DNA from: Hymenobacter gelipurpurascens
Lineage (GTDB): Bacteria; Bacteroidota; Bacteroidia; Cytophagales; Hymenobacteraceae
Assembly (NCBI RefSeq): GCF_900187375.1
Contig: NZ_FYEW01000002.1
Span: 806,001 to 870,000 of the forward strand
Direction: 5' to 3'
DNA: 64,000 nucleotides
Shown here: one piece after another, positions 50,036 through 60,401 of the stretch
Numbering within the stretch: the stretch's first letter is position 1
How the letters are laid out: each line of letters starts with the position of its first letter
Notes under the pieces: model-generated
Seen by the model: only the letters and a program-made list of their open reading frames with translations
Databases searched by the model: none
What the model was told of the DNA's origin: nothing
Translations under genes and position numbers: made by a program

Positions 50036-50545
50036 CTACCACTCGGCTTTCAGTACCGACATGATGAGCTTATCGTGGAACTGGCCGTTGCGCAAGCAGG
50101 CTTCCCGCAGGCGGCCTTCCACTCTGAAACCGGCCTTCTCGTAGGCCCGCACCCCGCCCACATTCGGTTCCGATACCGTGAGCATGATGCGGTTGAGGTG
50201 GAGCTGGGTGAAGCCCAAGACCAGCACTTGCTTCGTTACCTCGGTGCCCACGCCCTGGCCCCAGCAGGCTCTCTCGCCCAAGAAGATAAAGTACTCGCCT
50301 GATTGGTTGAGCCGGGAAATGCCGGAGATGCCCGCGTAGCCGAGTAGCTCGTTGGTGCCCTGCCGGAAGACGCCGAGGTTGAGGCTGCTGTCGTCGCGGA
50401 GGGTGCGGGCAAACCAGTCGTCAATCTGGGCCTCCGTGGTCATGGTCTGGAACGCCGAGAGGGAATACTCGATTACTTCCGGGTCCCGGATCCAGCGGTA
50501 GAAGTGGCCTACGTGTTCGGGTCGCAGCGGGGCTAGCGTAATCAT
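50036..50545 (-). CDS. GNAT acetyltransferase, RimJ/RimL type
   Basis: The 169-residue product starts at ATG 50545 (MITLAPLRPEHVGHFYRWIR), a typical family start; a longer frame reaches 50662. The core reads EYFIFLGERACWGQGVGTEVTKQVL, where the RxxGxG/A-type acetyl-CoA loop is CWGQGVGTE, then LNRIMLTVSEPNVGGVRAYEKAGFRVEGRLREA, the standard RimL end. These enzymes acetylate protein N-termini or small amines. Context gives no substrate. It is transcribed in the same direction as the ATPase but downstream of nothing shared. Confidence 0.9.
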   Translation of the reverse strand: MITLAPLRPEHVGHFYRWIRDPEVIEYSLSAFQTMTTEAQIDDWFARTLRDDSSLNLGVFRQGTNELLGYAGISGISRLNQSGEYFIFLGERACWGQGVGTEVTKQVLVLGFTQLHLNRIMLTVSEPNVGGVRAYEKAGFRVEGRLREACLRNGQFHDKLIMSVLKAEW

Positions 50546-50726
50546 GCGGAGCGGTTTTGAGCGAAGGTAGGGTGCTTCTACTGGCTTAGGGAATTGGGCA
50601 CCTCTACGCTTCTGCTTGCACCTGATAACTAGTTTAATTTCAGCTTTTTCTACTAGACCCAATCCGCACGCAAATCCACTTCGTAGCTTTTTTCATCACG
50701 GATTTATCTCACCTAAACTCCTAAAA

Positions 50727-52271
50727 ATGAAAAACAAGCTCTACTTCGGCCAGCTCCTCGCTACTGCCGGACTTTTCTGTGCGCTGGTTGGCTGCGAAAA
50801 GGCAACCGATGATGCCACCATGGCTCCTGCAAACAGTAGCACCAGCGACGTTAGACGGGCAGAGCTGCCTTTTCGCTTTTACGCTCTGGCGGGCGGCCAC
50901 CAGCTAGACGCGTTCGAAGGTTCGGCGCCCGAACGGCCGATAAACTCGGTGGTTATCTCGGGCCTACAGAACGGCGAGGCCATCTTGGCCATCGACTTCC
51001 GCCCCGCCACCGGGCAGCTATACGGGTTAGGCAGTAGCAGCCGGCTTTATGTGATAAATCCGCAAACCGGTGCCGCCCGCGCCATTGGCACCCAGGCCTT
51101 TACGCCGGCGCTTTCCGGCTCGGTGGCCGGCTTCGATTTTAACCCCACCGTCGACCGTATTCGGGTAGTGACCGAGGCCGGGCAGAACCTGCGTCTGAAC
51201 CCCGAAACTGGTACCGTGGCCGCCATTGATGGCACTATTAACGGGGTGAGCGGAGCAATGCTGGCTGGAGCTGCCTACACCAACAACGTAGCCGGCGCCA
51301 CCACTACCACCCTCTACGACATTGATATTGCCACCCAAAAGCTCTACAAGCAGCTGCCGCCCAACGATGGCACTCTGGTAGAAGTAGGCGACCTGAAGAT
51401 CAAGGTAATCGGCAACGGCGGCTTCGATATAGTACCCGGCTCCGACTTGGCCCTAGGCCTGTTTGAAGTCAACAAGAAGCCTACCCTCTTCCAAGTAGAC
51501 CTGACCACGGGTGCGGCCCGCATCCTGGCCAAATACGACAAGGACGAGCAGTATACGGGCCTCGCCATTCAGACCCAGCCAGTGGCCTACGCCGTGAATG
51601 CCGCCAATCAGCTCCTGATTTTTAACCCTACCGCTCCCGGCACATCTGTTGCCAAACCCATAACGGGCCTAGGGAGCGGCGAAACTGTAGTGGGGCTTGA
51701 TTTCCGGCCCGTGAACGGGCAGCTGTATGCCGTGAGCAGCAACAGCCGTTTGTTTACGCTGAACGCTTCTTCGGGCGCGGCTGCGCTGGTGGCTACGCTT
51801 AGCATGCCACTGGCGGGCACTTCCTTCGGGGTCGATTTTAACCCGGTGGTTGACCGCATTCGGGTGGTGAGCAACACGGGCCAGAACCTGCGCATCAACC
51901 CCGCCGATGGGGTAGCCATCAAAGACGGCAACCTCAACCCCGGCATGCCCGCGGTTACGGGAGCGGCCTACGCCAACAATGTAGCCGGCACCGCCACCAC
52001 TACGCTTTATGATATTGATGTAGCCAGCGACAAGCTGTTTCGGCAGATGCCGCCCAACGACGGCACCTTGTTAGAAGTAGGCGCGCTGGGCGTGAATGCG
52101 GAAGCCTCGACCGGCTTCGATATTGGGGGCACCAGCAACCAAGCATATGCTCTGCTGAACGTAGCCGGCCAGACTGGGCTCTACCGCATCAATACTACCA
52201 CGGGGCGGGCCGAGCGTGTGGGCGACTTCTCCGGGCCCGTTTCCGGGTTCACCATTGGCCTAGGGTTCTAG
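50727..52271 (+). CDS. Lipoprotein with two tandem DUF4394 domains
   Basis: The 514-residue product starts at ATG 50727; an upstream frame to 50616 has no signal-like sequence. A lipoprotein signal with lipobox LVGC precedes a Ser/Ala/Thr spacer. Two large internal repeats follow, each with AIDFRPATGQLY or GLDFRPVNGQLY, FNPTVDRIRVV or FNPVVDRIRVV, and a closing YDIDxA..KLxxQ.PPNDGTLxEVG unit. DUF4394 is a beta-propeller-like family of unknown function. A surface-exposed lipoprotein is inferred. The gene is free-standing and ends before a strong terminator. Confidence 0.88.
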   Translation: MKNKLYFGQLLATAGLFCALVGCEKATDDATMAPANSSTSDVRRAELPFRFYALAGGHQLDAFEGSAPERPINSVVISGLQNGEAILAIDFRPATGQLYGLGSSSRLYVINPQTGAARAIGTQAFTPALSGSVAGFDFNPTVDRIRVVTEAGQNLRLNPETGTVAAIDGTINGVSGAMLAGAAYTNNVAGATTTTLYDIDIATQKLYKQLPPNDGTLVEVGDLKIKVIGNGGFDIVPGSDLALGLFEVNKKPTLFQVDLTTGAARILAKYDKDEQYTGLAIQTQPVAYAVNAANQLLIFNPTAPGTSVAKPITGLGSGETVVGLDFRPVNGQLYAVSSNSRLFTLNASSGAAALVATLSMPLAGTSFGVDFNPVVDRIRVVSNTGQNLRINPADGVAIKDGNLNPGMPAVTGAAYANNVAGTATTTLYDIDVASDKLFRQMPPNDGTLLEVGALGVNAEASTGFDIGGTSNQAYALLNVAGQTGLYRINTTTGRAERVGDFSGPVSGFTIGLGF

Positions 52272-52325
52272 GAATGTAGCCGTTCGTGCTTTATTGCGCT
52301 TCTAACACCAACATGCTTTGGATCC

Positions 52326-52363
52326 AAAAAGGCCCCGCCACTATGTGTGGCGGGGCCTTTTTT
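52326..52363 (+). terminator. Intrinsic terminator after the DUF4394 gene
   Basis: A 16-bp stem (AAAAAGGCCCCGCCAC / GTGGCGGGGCCTTTTT) has a 5-nt loop and ends in a T run. It could also act on the minus-strand acyltransferase gene. Confidence 0.92.
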
Positions 52364-52490
52364 ATGGGTATGCGGGCATTGCGTGTATGGGCAACCAGCT
52401 CGGATAGACGTGTGCACCTGCTTCATGGCCCCGTACGGAACTCTCGTTTCTGCTGCTGTAGTGCCCGCTAGGATGCTCCCGCAGCAAAGC

Positions 52491-53567
52491 TTATTTGCTA
52501 CTTAGGACGGGTTGCGGGGCTTTGCCGAGCACTTTGCGTTTAAGCCAAGCGCGCACAGGCTCATCGTAGAGTTTGAGGGAGGCGTAGGCCAGTAGCAGGA
52601 TAAACCCAAAGAGGCCTAGCGCTACAGGCAGCGCTTGCCCCGGTGTGGGCTTCTTCTGGATAACCCAATCGGTGTAGAGGTTGATGAACGGATAGTGCGT
52701 GACGTAGATGGGGTACGATATGGCCCCAAGAAACTTGCAGCCCCGCGCCCAGGTGCCGCTTACCTGCCCGCCAGCACCGGCGGCTACTATCAGCGGAAAT
52801 GCCAGCACAATGCAGGCCGCCTCATAGAGGCCATTGAGGGGAAAGTAGGGCAGACAAAACAGCACCGCCAAGGCCAAAGAACACAACGGAAACGCATAAG
52901 GCAGCCGCACCAGCCGGCCCGCCCGAAACAGCAAGAGCCCCGCAAAAAACGGATACAGCATCCGGATGGGTGCAATCCAGAGGGTTTTGTGGGCCCAGCC
53001 CGTAGCAATATTGCCCTGGTCTATAGCTACCCAGGCCAGGGCTACGCCACTCAGAACAACCAGCAACCAGAGCCCGCGCTGGGGCAGCCGGCGGCCCACC
53101 ACGGCGTAAAGGATGTTGGCTACGTACTCCTGCAGCAACGACCACAGCGGCCCATTCAGGGCGTGGGTTTCGTCCCAACCGCGCACATCGGGGGCGGGCA
53201 GCAGCGTGAACGTGATGAGCATTACGCCCAACAGCTTCAGGGCGCTTATGCCTTGTGCACCCGCCGGAGCGTAGGGGTCAAGCCAGAAGCACAACCCTCC
53301 GAGCAGCACACTCAGCAGAATAAGCGGATGCAGCCGCACCACCCTGATTTTGAGAAACTCCCACGGCGTCATGCGCCCCCATCGGTCGTCGTAGGCATAG
53401 CCCACCACAAACCCTGATAGCAGAAAGAAAAAATCTACGGCCAGGTAGCCGTGGTGGATGGGGTGCTGGGCATAGTTAGGAAAATGTACCTCCAGCACGT
53501 GAAAAATGACCACAAGAACTGCGGCCACGCCCCGCAGGCCGTCGAGGATAGGGTAGTGAGGTTTCAT
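52491..53567 (-). CDS. Acyltransferase 3 family membrane protein
   Basis: The 358-residue product starts at ATG 53567 (MKPHYPILDGLRGVAA); a frame to 53603 would add 12 residues. It has about ten membrane helices. The AT3 signature is clear: LDGLRGVAAVLVVIFHVLEVH with the catalytic-type His, the following DFFFLLSGFVVGYAY and FLKIRVVRLHPL with the R/x10/H pair. Such enzymes acylate exported sugars or lipids, using acyl donors from the cytoplasm. No partner SGNH domain is present. The target may be an envelope polysaccharide. Confidence 0.9.
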   Translation of the reverse strand: MKPHYPILDGLRGVAAVLVVIFHVLEVHFPNYAQHPIHHGYLAVDFFFLLSGFVVGYAYDDRWGRMTPWEFLKIRVVRLHPLILLSVLLGGLCFWLDPYAPAGAQGISALKLLGVMLITFTLLPAPDVRGWDETHALNGPLWSLLQEYVANILYAVVGRRLPQRGLWLLVVLSGVALAWVAIDQGNIATGWAHKTLWIAPIRMLYPFFAGLLLFRAGRLVRLPYAFPLCSLALAVLFCLPYFPLNGLYEAACIVLAFPLIVAAGAGGQVSGTWARGCKFLGAISYPIYVTHYPFINLYTDWVIQKKPTPGQALPVALGLFGFILLLAYASLKLYDEPVRAWLKRKVLGKAPQPVLSSK

Positions 53568-53729
53568 AGGCAGCGGGAAGGTGCAAAAAAGCCGCGTACC
53601 CATTCCGGTGGGCTGATTAGTTGCGCAGAGTTGCAGGTAGCAGAACCAGCCCCCGCGTCTGACTTTAAGGTGGTTTTATCAGGTCCCACTGCCTGCTACT
53701 CGCTGCTTATAGTGGCCTAGAGCGTACCC

Positions 53730-54209
53730 CTACTGAGCAGCGCGCGAGAGCACAGCCACCGGCACGCTGCCCGAGAGCAGAGTTAGCTGGTTATCGGCGC
53801 TGAGTTGGAAGGTGAGGCCGGGCGTGTTGAGCACCGTCAGGACCTGTTGCTCTACGTTGGGACCCACGCAGGCCATGCGGGTGGAGGCCACCTGCCCGAA
53901 GCTGAGCGCGTTGCCGGTGGCCGTGTAGCTACCCATGAGGCGGTTGCAGCTGGTAAAGCCCGAAATCCGGCCAGTAGCTGTCTCGAAAATCAGCTGGGCG
54001 GGGCGACTGGCATCGGAGGTGGGCACGGCCGTACCGTTGAGCGCCGTGAACGTCCAGGTGCCGTTGAGCTGGGCCGGGTCGGAGGTGGTGGCAGGAGCGC
54101 TGGCACTGGTATCGGGGGCCGTAGTGGCAGCGGCTTCGGTGGTTTTCTGGCTGCAGCTACTCAGGGCCACGCCCAGGCTCAGGGCAACTAAAAGGCTCAA
54201 ACGAATCAT
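53730..54209 (-). CDS. META-domain (HslJ-like) lipoprotein
   Basis: The 159-residue product starts at ATG 54209; the GTG 6 nt upstream is less likely. A lipobox with Cys follows ALSLGVALSSC. A Thr/Ala/Ser linker is followed by a META domain: LNGTWTFTALNGTAV, PAQLIFETATGRISGFTSCNRLMGSYTATG with two Cys, and STRMACVGPNVEQQVLTVLN. HslJ of E. coli is heat-inducible and linked to novobiocin resistance; the family folds as a small beta barrel. The exact role here is unknown. It is monocistronic between the acyltransferase and the 54353 palindrome. Confidence 0.88.
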   Translation of the reverse strand: MIRLSLLVALSLGVALSSCSQKTTEAAATTAPDTSASAPATTSDPAQLNGTWTFTALNGTAVPTSDASRPAQLIFETATGRISGFTSCNRLMGSYTATGNALSFGQVASTRMACVGPNVEQQVLTVLNTPGLTFQLSADNQLTLLSGSVPVAVLSRAAQ

Positions 54210-54352
54210 AAGCACGCAGATGTATGGAGTGATAGATATCTAAACTCAACTGTATTTCTGAAACTAAGTTACATCCGCAATGCGGTGCCTCGCTGAAACA
54301 GGCTGCGCTGCGGCATGGTGATATGGGCTGTAGCTATTTTCTCATAAACCGC

Positions 54353-54380
54353 AAAAAGAGTGGCCTAGGCCACTCTTTTT
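54353..54380. terminator. Perfect 28-bp palindrome with GTGGCCTAGGCCAC core
   Basis: AAAAAGAG-TGGCCTAGGCCA-CTCTTTTT is fully self-complementary, so it can form a long hairpin with A and T runs at the ends: a bidirectional terminator built on the iterated motif. It lies between the META and FAD-oxidase genes, both on the minus strand, and would serve the latter. Confidence 0.85.
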
Positions 54381-54423
54381 ACTGGTAGGAGCGCAGTAGG
54401 CCACTACGTAAGCCAGCGGTATT

Positions 54424-55821
54424 TTAGGTAATAACATGCTCCTGCTCCACGGGCATGATGTTCTGGTTTACCCGAAACAGGTTGTTGGGGTCGTATTGGG
54501 CTTTGATGTGGGCCAGGCGGCTGTAGTTGAGGCCGTAGGTGGCGCGTACCCGCTCGTTGCCTTCGTCCATCATGAAGTTTACATAGGCGCCCCCGGCCGA
54601 GTAGGGGTGCAGGGCTTCCCAGTAGGTTTTGGCCCAGGCCGTGATTTTCTCTTCATTGGCCGCATCGGGGTCTACGCCTACAATTACCATGGCAAACTGG
54701 GCGTCGCGGTAGTTCCAGGCGGTTTCTTTGCGGCCGATGCGGGAGGCAGCCCCATTGATGGGGTACAGGTGCATGCTGGAATGCATGGTGGGCAGCAGGG
54801 CCGCAAACCGCTCGTGCTGGGTAATGGCCTCATCGGAAAGCTCATTCACGAAATCGGCCTTCCAGTACCACTGCAAACCCGGCGGATATAGCCCATCGAA
54901 CATGCTTTGCATGGCGGGGATGGGCAAGGGGCCTACCAAATCCAGCGCGGGGGTTTTGAAGGCGCGTATGCCGCGGAAAGCCGCTTCCGTTTCGGCCTCC
55001 GGGCCATTGTAGCACCACACAATGCCGCACATTTTGCGCAGGTGCAGGTGCTCCGGGAACGGCGGACCGGGCGGCACCGTCAGGAAAGCAAAGAAGCCGC
55101 TGATGTTTTCGGGGGCAGTACGCATGAAGTTCTCGAACCAGCGCAGCAGGTTGCCGGCTTCTTCCAGGGGCCAGAGCATGGGGCCGCCCTGCACCATGTT
55201 GGCGGCATGCACCCGAAACAGGAAGGAAGTAACCACCCCAAAATTTCCGCCGCCACCCCGCAGCGCCCAGAACAAATCGGGGTTTTGGGTAGCCGAGGCC
55301 TTCACGAAGCGGCCATCGGCCAGCACCACATCGGCTTCCAGCAGGCTATCAATGGTGAGGCCATATTGGCGGGTGAGGTAGCCCAGGCCACCGCCCAGCG
55401 TAAGGCCGGCCACGCCGGTAGTGGAGATAATGCCGCCGGGCAAAGCCAGCCCGAAGGCGTGCGTGGCGTGGTCTACATCGCCTAGGGTACAGCCGCCTTC
55501 CACCAGCACAGTGCGCGCCTCGGGGTCTACATGAATGCCGCGCATCAAACTCAAGTCGATGACCATGCCGTTGTCGCACATGCCCATGCCGGCCCCGCTG
55601 TGCCCCCCACCCCGGATGGCCACCAGCAGCTGCTCTTTCCGGGCAAATTTGACGGCCGCTATTACGTCGGCCACATCGGCGCAACGCACGATAAAGGCGG
55701 GGTGCTTATCAATCATGCCGTTGTACACATGGCGGGCTTCTTCGTAGGCCACATCGCCGGGCATAATCAGCTGCCCGCGCAAACTTAGGGGCAGCTGTGT
55801 ACTGATTTCTTCCGCTAACAT
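54424..55821 (-). CDS. FAD-linked oxidase (berberine-bridge-like)
   Basis: The 465-residue product starts at ATG 55821 (MLAEEISTQLPLSLRG); the upstream 207 nt of frame are not protein-like. The N-terminal FAD domain has AIRGGGHSGAGMGM with the His that can bind FAD covalently, VEGGCTLGDVDHATHAFG, and TTGVAGLTLGGGLGYLTRQYG. The C-terminal BBE motif (YVNFMMDEGNERVRATYGLNYSRLAHIKAQYDPNN-type end) is present. Enzymes of this group oxidise sugars or alkaloid-like molecules with oxygen. There is no second covalent Cys clearly placed. There is no signal peptide. The substrate is unknown. Confidence 0.92.
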   Translation of the reverse strand: MLAEEISTQLPLSLRGQLIMPGDVAYEEARHVYNGMIDKHPAFIVRCADVADVIAAVKFARKEQLLVAIRGGGHSGAGMGMCDNGMVIDLSLMRGIHVDPEARTVLVEGGCTLGDVDHATHAFGLALPGGIISTTGVAGLTLGGGLGYLTRQYGLTIDSLLEADVVLADGRFVKASATQNPDLFWALRGGGGNFGVVTSFLFRVHAANMVQGGPMLWPLEEAGNLLRWFENFMRTAPENISGFFAFLTVPPGPPFPEHLHLRKMCGIVWCYNGPEAETEAAFRGIRAFKTPALDLVGPLPIPAMQSMFDGLYPPGLQWYWKADFVNELSDEAITQHERFAALLPTMHSSMHLYPINGAASRIGRKETAWNYRDAQFAMVIVGVDPDAANEEKITAWAKTYWEALHPYSAGGAYVNFMMDEGNERVRATYGLNYSRLAHIKAQYDPNNLFRVNQNIMPVEQEHVIT

Positions 55822-56038
55822 ACCAAATCGGAAAAAATGATAAAGGGGCCGAAACGGCCAGCGAGCAGGCCTACCGCAGGGCAGGCATCGGGGGGCACTG
55901 GCGCATGCGCAACCAGACCAAATTGCATATGGTAATTTACTAATAAATCTTATGCCTTTAGCGAGGACAACTCGAAATCCTTCCGTCACCCAGCTCGTCA
56001 TTACCCCAAGCCGCTGGTGGTAGCTCACTGGTCTACAA

Positions 56039-56094
56039 CAAAAAACCCCACCACATCTGGCAGGGCTTTTTGGTGCAGGAGTGGCCTAGGCCAC
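56039..56094 (-). terminator. Terminator-like region with GTGGCCTAGGCCAC palindrome
   Basis: The sequence 56039-56075 contains an A run, CCC... and GGG with a T run, a weak bidirectional hairpin. Immediately beside it, 56081-56094 is the 14-bp palindrome GTGGCCTAGGCCAC. It lies directly after the S8 protease gene (minus strand). Confidence 0.6.
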
Positions 56095-56108
56095 CTGTGC
56101 TGGCGGCG

Positions 56109-57509
<1,401 letters not shown>

Positions 57510-58033
57510 GAGTTTGTAGAAAGGTTGTGGAAGGAAGAGAGATGAATTTCCAGCTAACTAGCTGCTGAACAGTTGCTACAGAGCAAGCCATTTTCCAACT
57601 GGGCTATGAAGCCAGGCAATGAACATCTGTAAGTTTACAAGATTTTATTGTCTATTGCCAGGAATATTTAGCCCAATTTGTGACATGCCTTTTGCGGAAT
57701 ATTGCTGGCTTCTGAGCCGCCCTTGGCCGCCCCAGGAGTGGCTTAGGAGTGGCCTAGCCCGGCCCGGCAGCAGACCATACCTGCACCAGCCGCCCGGGTA
57801 GCTCTCTAGGCCACCTCACCCAGACTTGGTTTTTATAAAGCCGCCCGTAGGCGTTGCAGGCACTGCCTTCCTTTGTTTGCCTCTGCCAAATGCTCCAGAA
57901 AAAGCTCAACTATACTCATCCGCCACTGCCCTTGCACACGTATCTTGCACTCTCGCTCGGCGCCCGTTTCTCACCCCGTCGGCATGTTAGGCTTATGCTA
58001 GTGCCTGGAGGGTGAGCCACGCAATTCCATTTC
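57510..58033. other. Divergent intergenic region, 524 nt
   Basis: It holds motif copies near 57750 (GTGGCCTAGCCC) and 57807 and an AT-rich stretch at 57540-57700. A 60-codon frame here is not protein-like. No RNA is recognised; it probably contains promoters for the S8 and BLUF genes. Confidence 0.5.
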
Positions 58034-58477
58034 ATGCATCATATCGTGTACATGAGCCGGGCCGTGCGCCCGTTGTCCGACCAGGACTTGCAACAACTGC
58101 TGGCCCAGTGCCGTCACGACAATGCCCTGCACCACGTAACGGGCGTGCTGTTTTATAGCCACGGTAATATCGCGCAGCTGATTGAGGGCGACCCGGCTAT
58201 TCTGGGGCCGCTGTATGAAAAAATTGCCCAGGATGGACGCCACTCCAACGTCCGGCAGCTCATCAACCGGCCCATTACCCGCCGCAGCTTTCCCCACTGG
58301 TCAATGGCGTTTCATCCGCTCGAAACCGAGGGATTCTCGTCGCTGGAAGGATTTTTTCTGCCCAACCAGGTGCCGCCCACTCCCGAAACGCTCACCATTG
58401 CCGATGCCATGCTGGTAGACCTGGTACGTCAGGCCGTATTCGGGGCAGATGTGGCACCGGCGGCCGTGCCCGCCTAG
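58034..58477 (+). CDS. BLUF-domain blue-light photoreceptor
   Basis: The 147-residue protein consists almost only of a BLUF domain. The flavin-site residues are in place: Tyr6 (HHIVYMSRA), Asn30 (CRHDNALHHVTGVLFY) and Gln48 (GNIAQLIEGD), the Tyr-Gln pair of the light-driven hydrogen-bond switch. FPHWSMAF with its Trp/Met corresponds to the fifth strand. A C-terminal tail (about 100-147) is helical. It binds FAD and senses blue light; an output domain is absent, so signalling is by partner. The histidine kinase 57 nt downstream is the obvious candidate, but this is inference. The stop TAG is inside TAGGCC. Confidence 0.93.
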   Translation: MHHIVYMSRAVRPLSDQDLQQLLAQCRHDNALHHVTGVLFYSHGNIAQLIEGDPAILGPLYEKIAQDGRHSNVRQLINRPITRRSFPHWSMAFHPLETEGFSSLEGFFLPNQVPPTPETLTIADAMLVDLVRQAVFGADVAPAAVPA

Positions 58478-58499
58478 GCCACTTTTTTGCGCCAGTGCC

Positions 58500-58507
58500 T
58501 ACTTTTG
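58500..58507 (+). promoter_or_regulatory. Candidate -7 promoter box of the PAS histidine kinase gene
   Basis: TACTTTTG matches TAnnTTTG and is 27 nt before the ATG at 58535. It lies in the BLUF-kinase gap, so the kinase may have its own promoter in addition to read-through. Confidence 0.45.
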
Positions 58508-58534
58508 CGGCACCTCTCCATCCTTTCTTACCTC

Positions 58535-60394
58535 ATGCACGAACATCAGCTTCAGAGTATTCTCCGGCATATGCCTGCTGGCATTGTTACCCTCTTGGGG
58601 CCGGAACTGCGCTATGGGTTCGTGAATGAGGCCATGCAAGCCCTGTTGGGCGGCGATACGCCCGAGGGCCAATCATTGGCTGAGCACCCAGGAGTGCTGG
58701 CCGCCGATTTGCTGGAGGTGATGCAGCAGGTGTACCGCTCGGGCAGGCCCTATGTAGCTAAAGCCTACCCATTGGCTTATCCTGAGCCCGATGGCAGCGT
58801 CCTGTCCCGTTACTACGACTTGGCCCTGGAGCCCCTCACCGACGAGCAGGATCAGCCGCAGGGCTTGCTGTTGTTTGCCGTGGATGTTACGGCGCAGGAA
58901 GAGGCCCGCCAACGCGCCCACGAGCTGGCCCTGGAAACCCGCCGCCTCGATGCCCGCTTACGGGTACTCACGGAAACGGCTCCGCAGATTATTTTTACCG
59001 TTGATGCGGCCGGCGCCTACGAGTACGTAAGCCCCCAGTGGTACTACTTTACGGGGCAGCCCCCTACCGCCGACCTCAACGCCATCTGGCCGCTGCTCAT
59101 CCACCCCGAAGACCGACTGCGGGTGCTCTACCAGGCCGACTCTGCCCGGGCCGCCGGCGTGGGCTGGAGCTTCGAATACCGTATGCGCCGCCACGATGGA
59201 CAATACCGCTGGGTGCTGAGCCGCGCGCTGCCGGAGCTGCACGCCCCCGATAAACCCGTGTTCTGGCACGGAGCCGTTACGGAGGTGCATGACCAGCGCG
59301 AGCTGGCCGAAGTTCTGCGCCGCGGCGAAGCCGAGCTTCGCTTTCTGGCCGACAGCATTCTGCAGCTGATCTGGACGGCCACGGCCGAAGGGTTTATCGA
59401 TTATTACAACCAGCACACGGCCGAGTACACGGGCCTTACTTCCGATGAGCTGGGCCCTACAGGCTGGATTGCTCTGCTTGACTCCACGGAGCAGGCCGCC
59501 GCCGCCCGGCGTTGGGTGCAGTGCGTGGCCTCCGGCGAAGACTACGAGGGCCTGTACCGCATGCGCCGCCACGATGGGCAGTACCGCTGGCACATCATTC
59601 GGGCGCGGCGCCTGGCCGACTCCAGGGGGCTGCGCTGGTTTGGGGCCTGCACCGATGTTGACGACCAGCACCGCCTGCGTGAGGTACTCCAGACCCAGTA
59701 CGACGAGCTGGCCCGCACCAACCGCGACCTGGACACCTTTGTGTACACCGCCTCCCACGATCTGAAGCAGCCGCTGTTTAATCTGCGCGGGCTGTTTGAG
59801 GAATTGCGCCGCGCCGCCACCTTCCACGACCCCGAGCGGGAGGTGCTGCTGGAGATGGTAGACGAAGCCTTGCGCCAACTGGACGGCACGTTGCAGGAGC
59901 TGGCCGCTACCGTGCAAGATCAGCGCGAACTGGCCGCCCCTACGGAGGAGCTGGACCTGCGCAGTGTGGCCGAGGAGGTACTATTGGGAATGCGCCTGCA
60001 GGTGCAGGAAGCGGGTGCTACCTTCCAGCTGAACGTAACGCAGGCCCCCACGCTGGTGTATGGCCGCGCCAATCTGCGCAGCGTGCTGCACAATCTGCTC
60101 ACGAATGCCCTGAAGTTTGCCCACCCCGAGCGGCTGCTTGAGGTGCACATCACCAGCACGCTTTCGGAGAGCGGGCAGCCGCAGTTGTGGGTGCAGGACA
60201 ATGGCCTAGGCATGGCTGTAGGCCATGAAACAGCTCCCACGTTCCACCCCTTCGAGCGGCAGCACCCGCACATTGCCGGGGCCGGCGTAGGACTCTATCT
60301 GGTGCAGCGCATTATTGATACCCGCGGGGGGCATCTGGAAGTGAAGAGCACCGTAGGCCAGGGTACCACCTTCATCATCCACTGGTTCGAGTAA
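58535..60394 (+). CDS. Multi-PAS sensor histidine kinase
   Basis: The 619-residue product starts at ATG 58535. Three PAS-type domains are visible: PAS1 about 8-140 (HMPAGIVTLLGPELRYGFVNEA), PAS2 about 150-265 (ETAPQIIFTVDAAGAYEYVSPQWYYFTG) and PAS3 about 275-395 (ILQLIWTATAEGFIDYYNQHTAEYTG). The kinase core follows: phospho-acceptor His in YTASHDLKQPLFNLRGLFEE, N box LHNLLTNALKFA, G1 QDNGLGMA, G2 GAGVGLYLV. There is no membrane segment, so it is a soluble kinase. No response regulator is adjacent. It has 57 nt separation from the BLUF gene and a 7-nt gap to the convergent TonB-domain gene. Confidence 0.94.
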   Translation: MHEHQLQSILRHMPAGIVTLLGPELRYGFVNEAMQALLGGDTPEGQSLAEHPGVLAADLLEVMQQVYRSGRPYVAKAYPLAYPEPDGSVLSRYYDLALEPLTDEQDQPQGLLLFAVDVTAQEEARQRAHELALETRRLDARLRVLTETAPQIIFTVDAAGAYEYVSPQWYYFTGQPPTADLNAIWPLLIHPEDRLRVLYQADSARAAGVGWSFEYRMRRHDGQYRWVLSRALPELHAPDKPVFWHGAVTEVHDQRELAEVLRRGEAELRFLADSILQLIWTATAEGFIDYYNQHTAEYTGLTSDELGPTGWIALLDSTEQAAAARRWVQCVASGEDYEGLYRMRRHDGQYRWHIIRARRLADSRGLRWFGACTDVDDQHRLREVLQTQYDELARTNRDLDTFVYTASHDLKQPLFNLRGLFEELRRAATFHDPEREVLLEMVDEALRQLDGTLQELAATVQDQRELAAPTEELDLRSVAEEVLLGMRLQVQEAGATFQLNVTQAPTLVYGRANLRSVLHNLLTNALKFAHPERLLEVHITSTLSESGQPQLWVQDNGLGMAVGHETAPTFHPFERQHPHIAGAGVGLYLVQRIIDTRGGHLEVKSTVGQGTTFIIHWFE

Positions 60395-60401
60395 GGAGCC
60401 G

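Noticed and set aside
57619..57801. 60-codon plus-strand frame between S8 and BLUF genes
   Set aside because: It ends across motif-bearing sequence and lacks protein-like composition.
58958..59917. 319-codon reverse frame inside the histidine kinase gene
   Set aside because: It is an antisense shadow of conserved PAS and kinase sequence.
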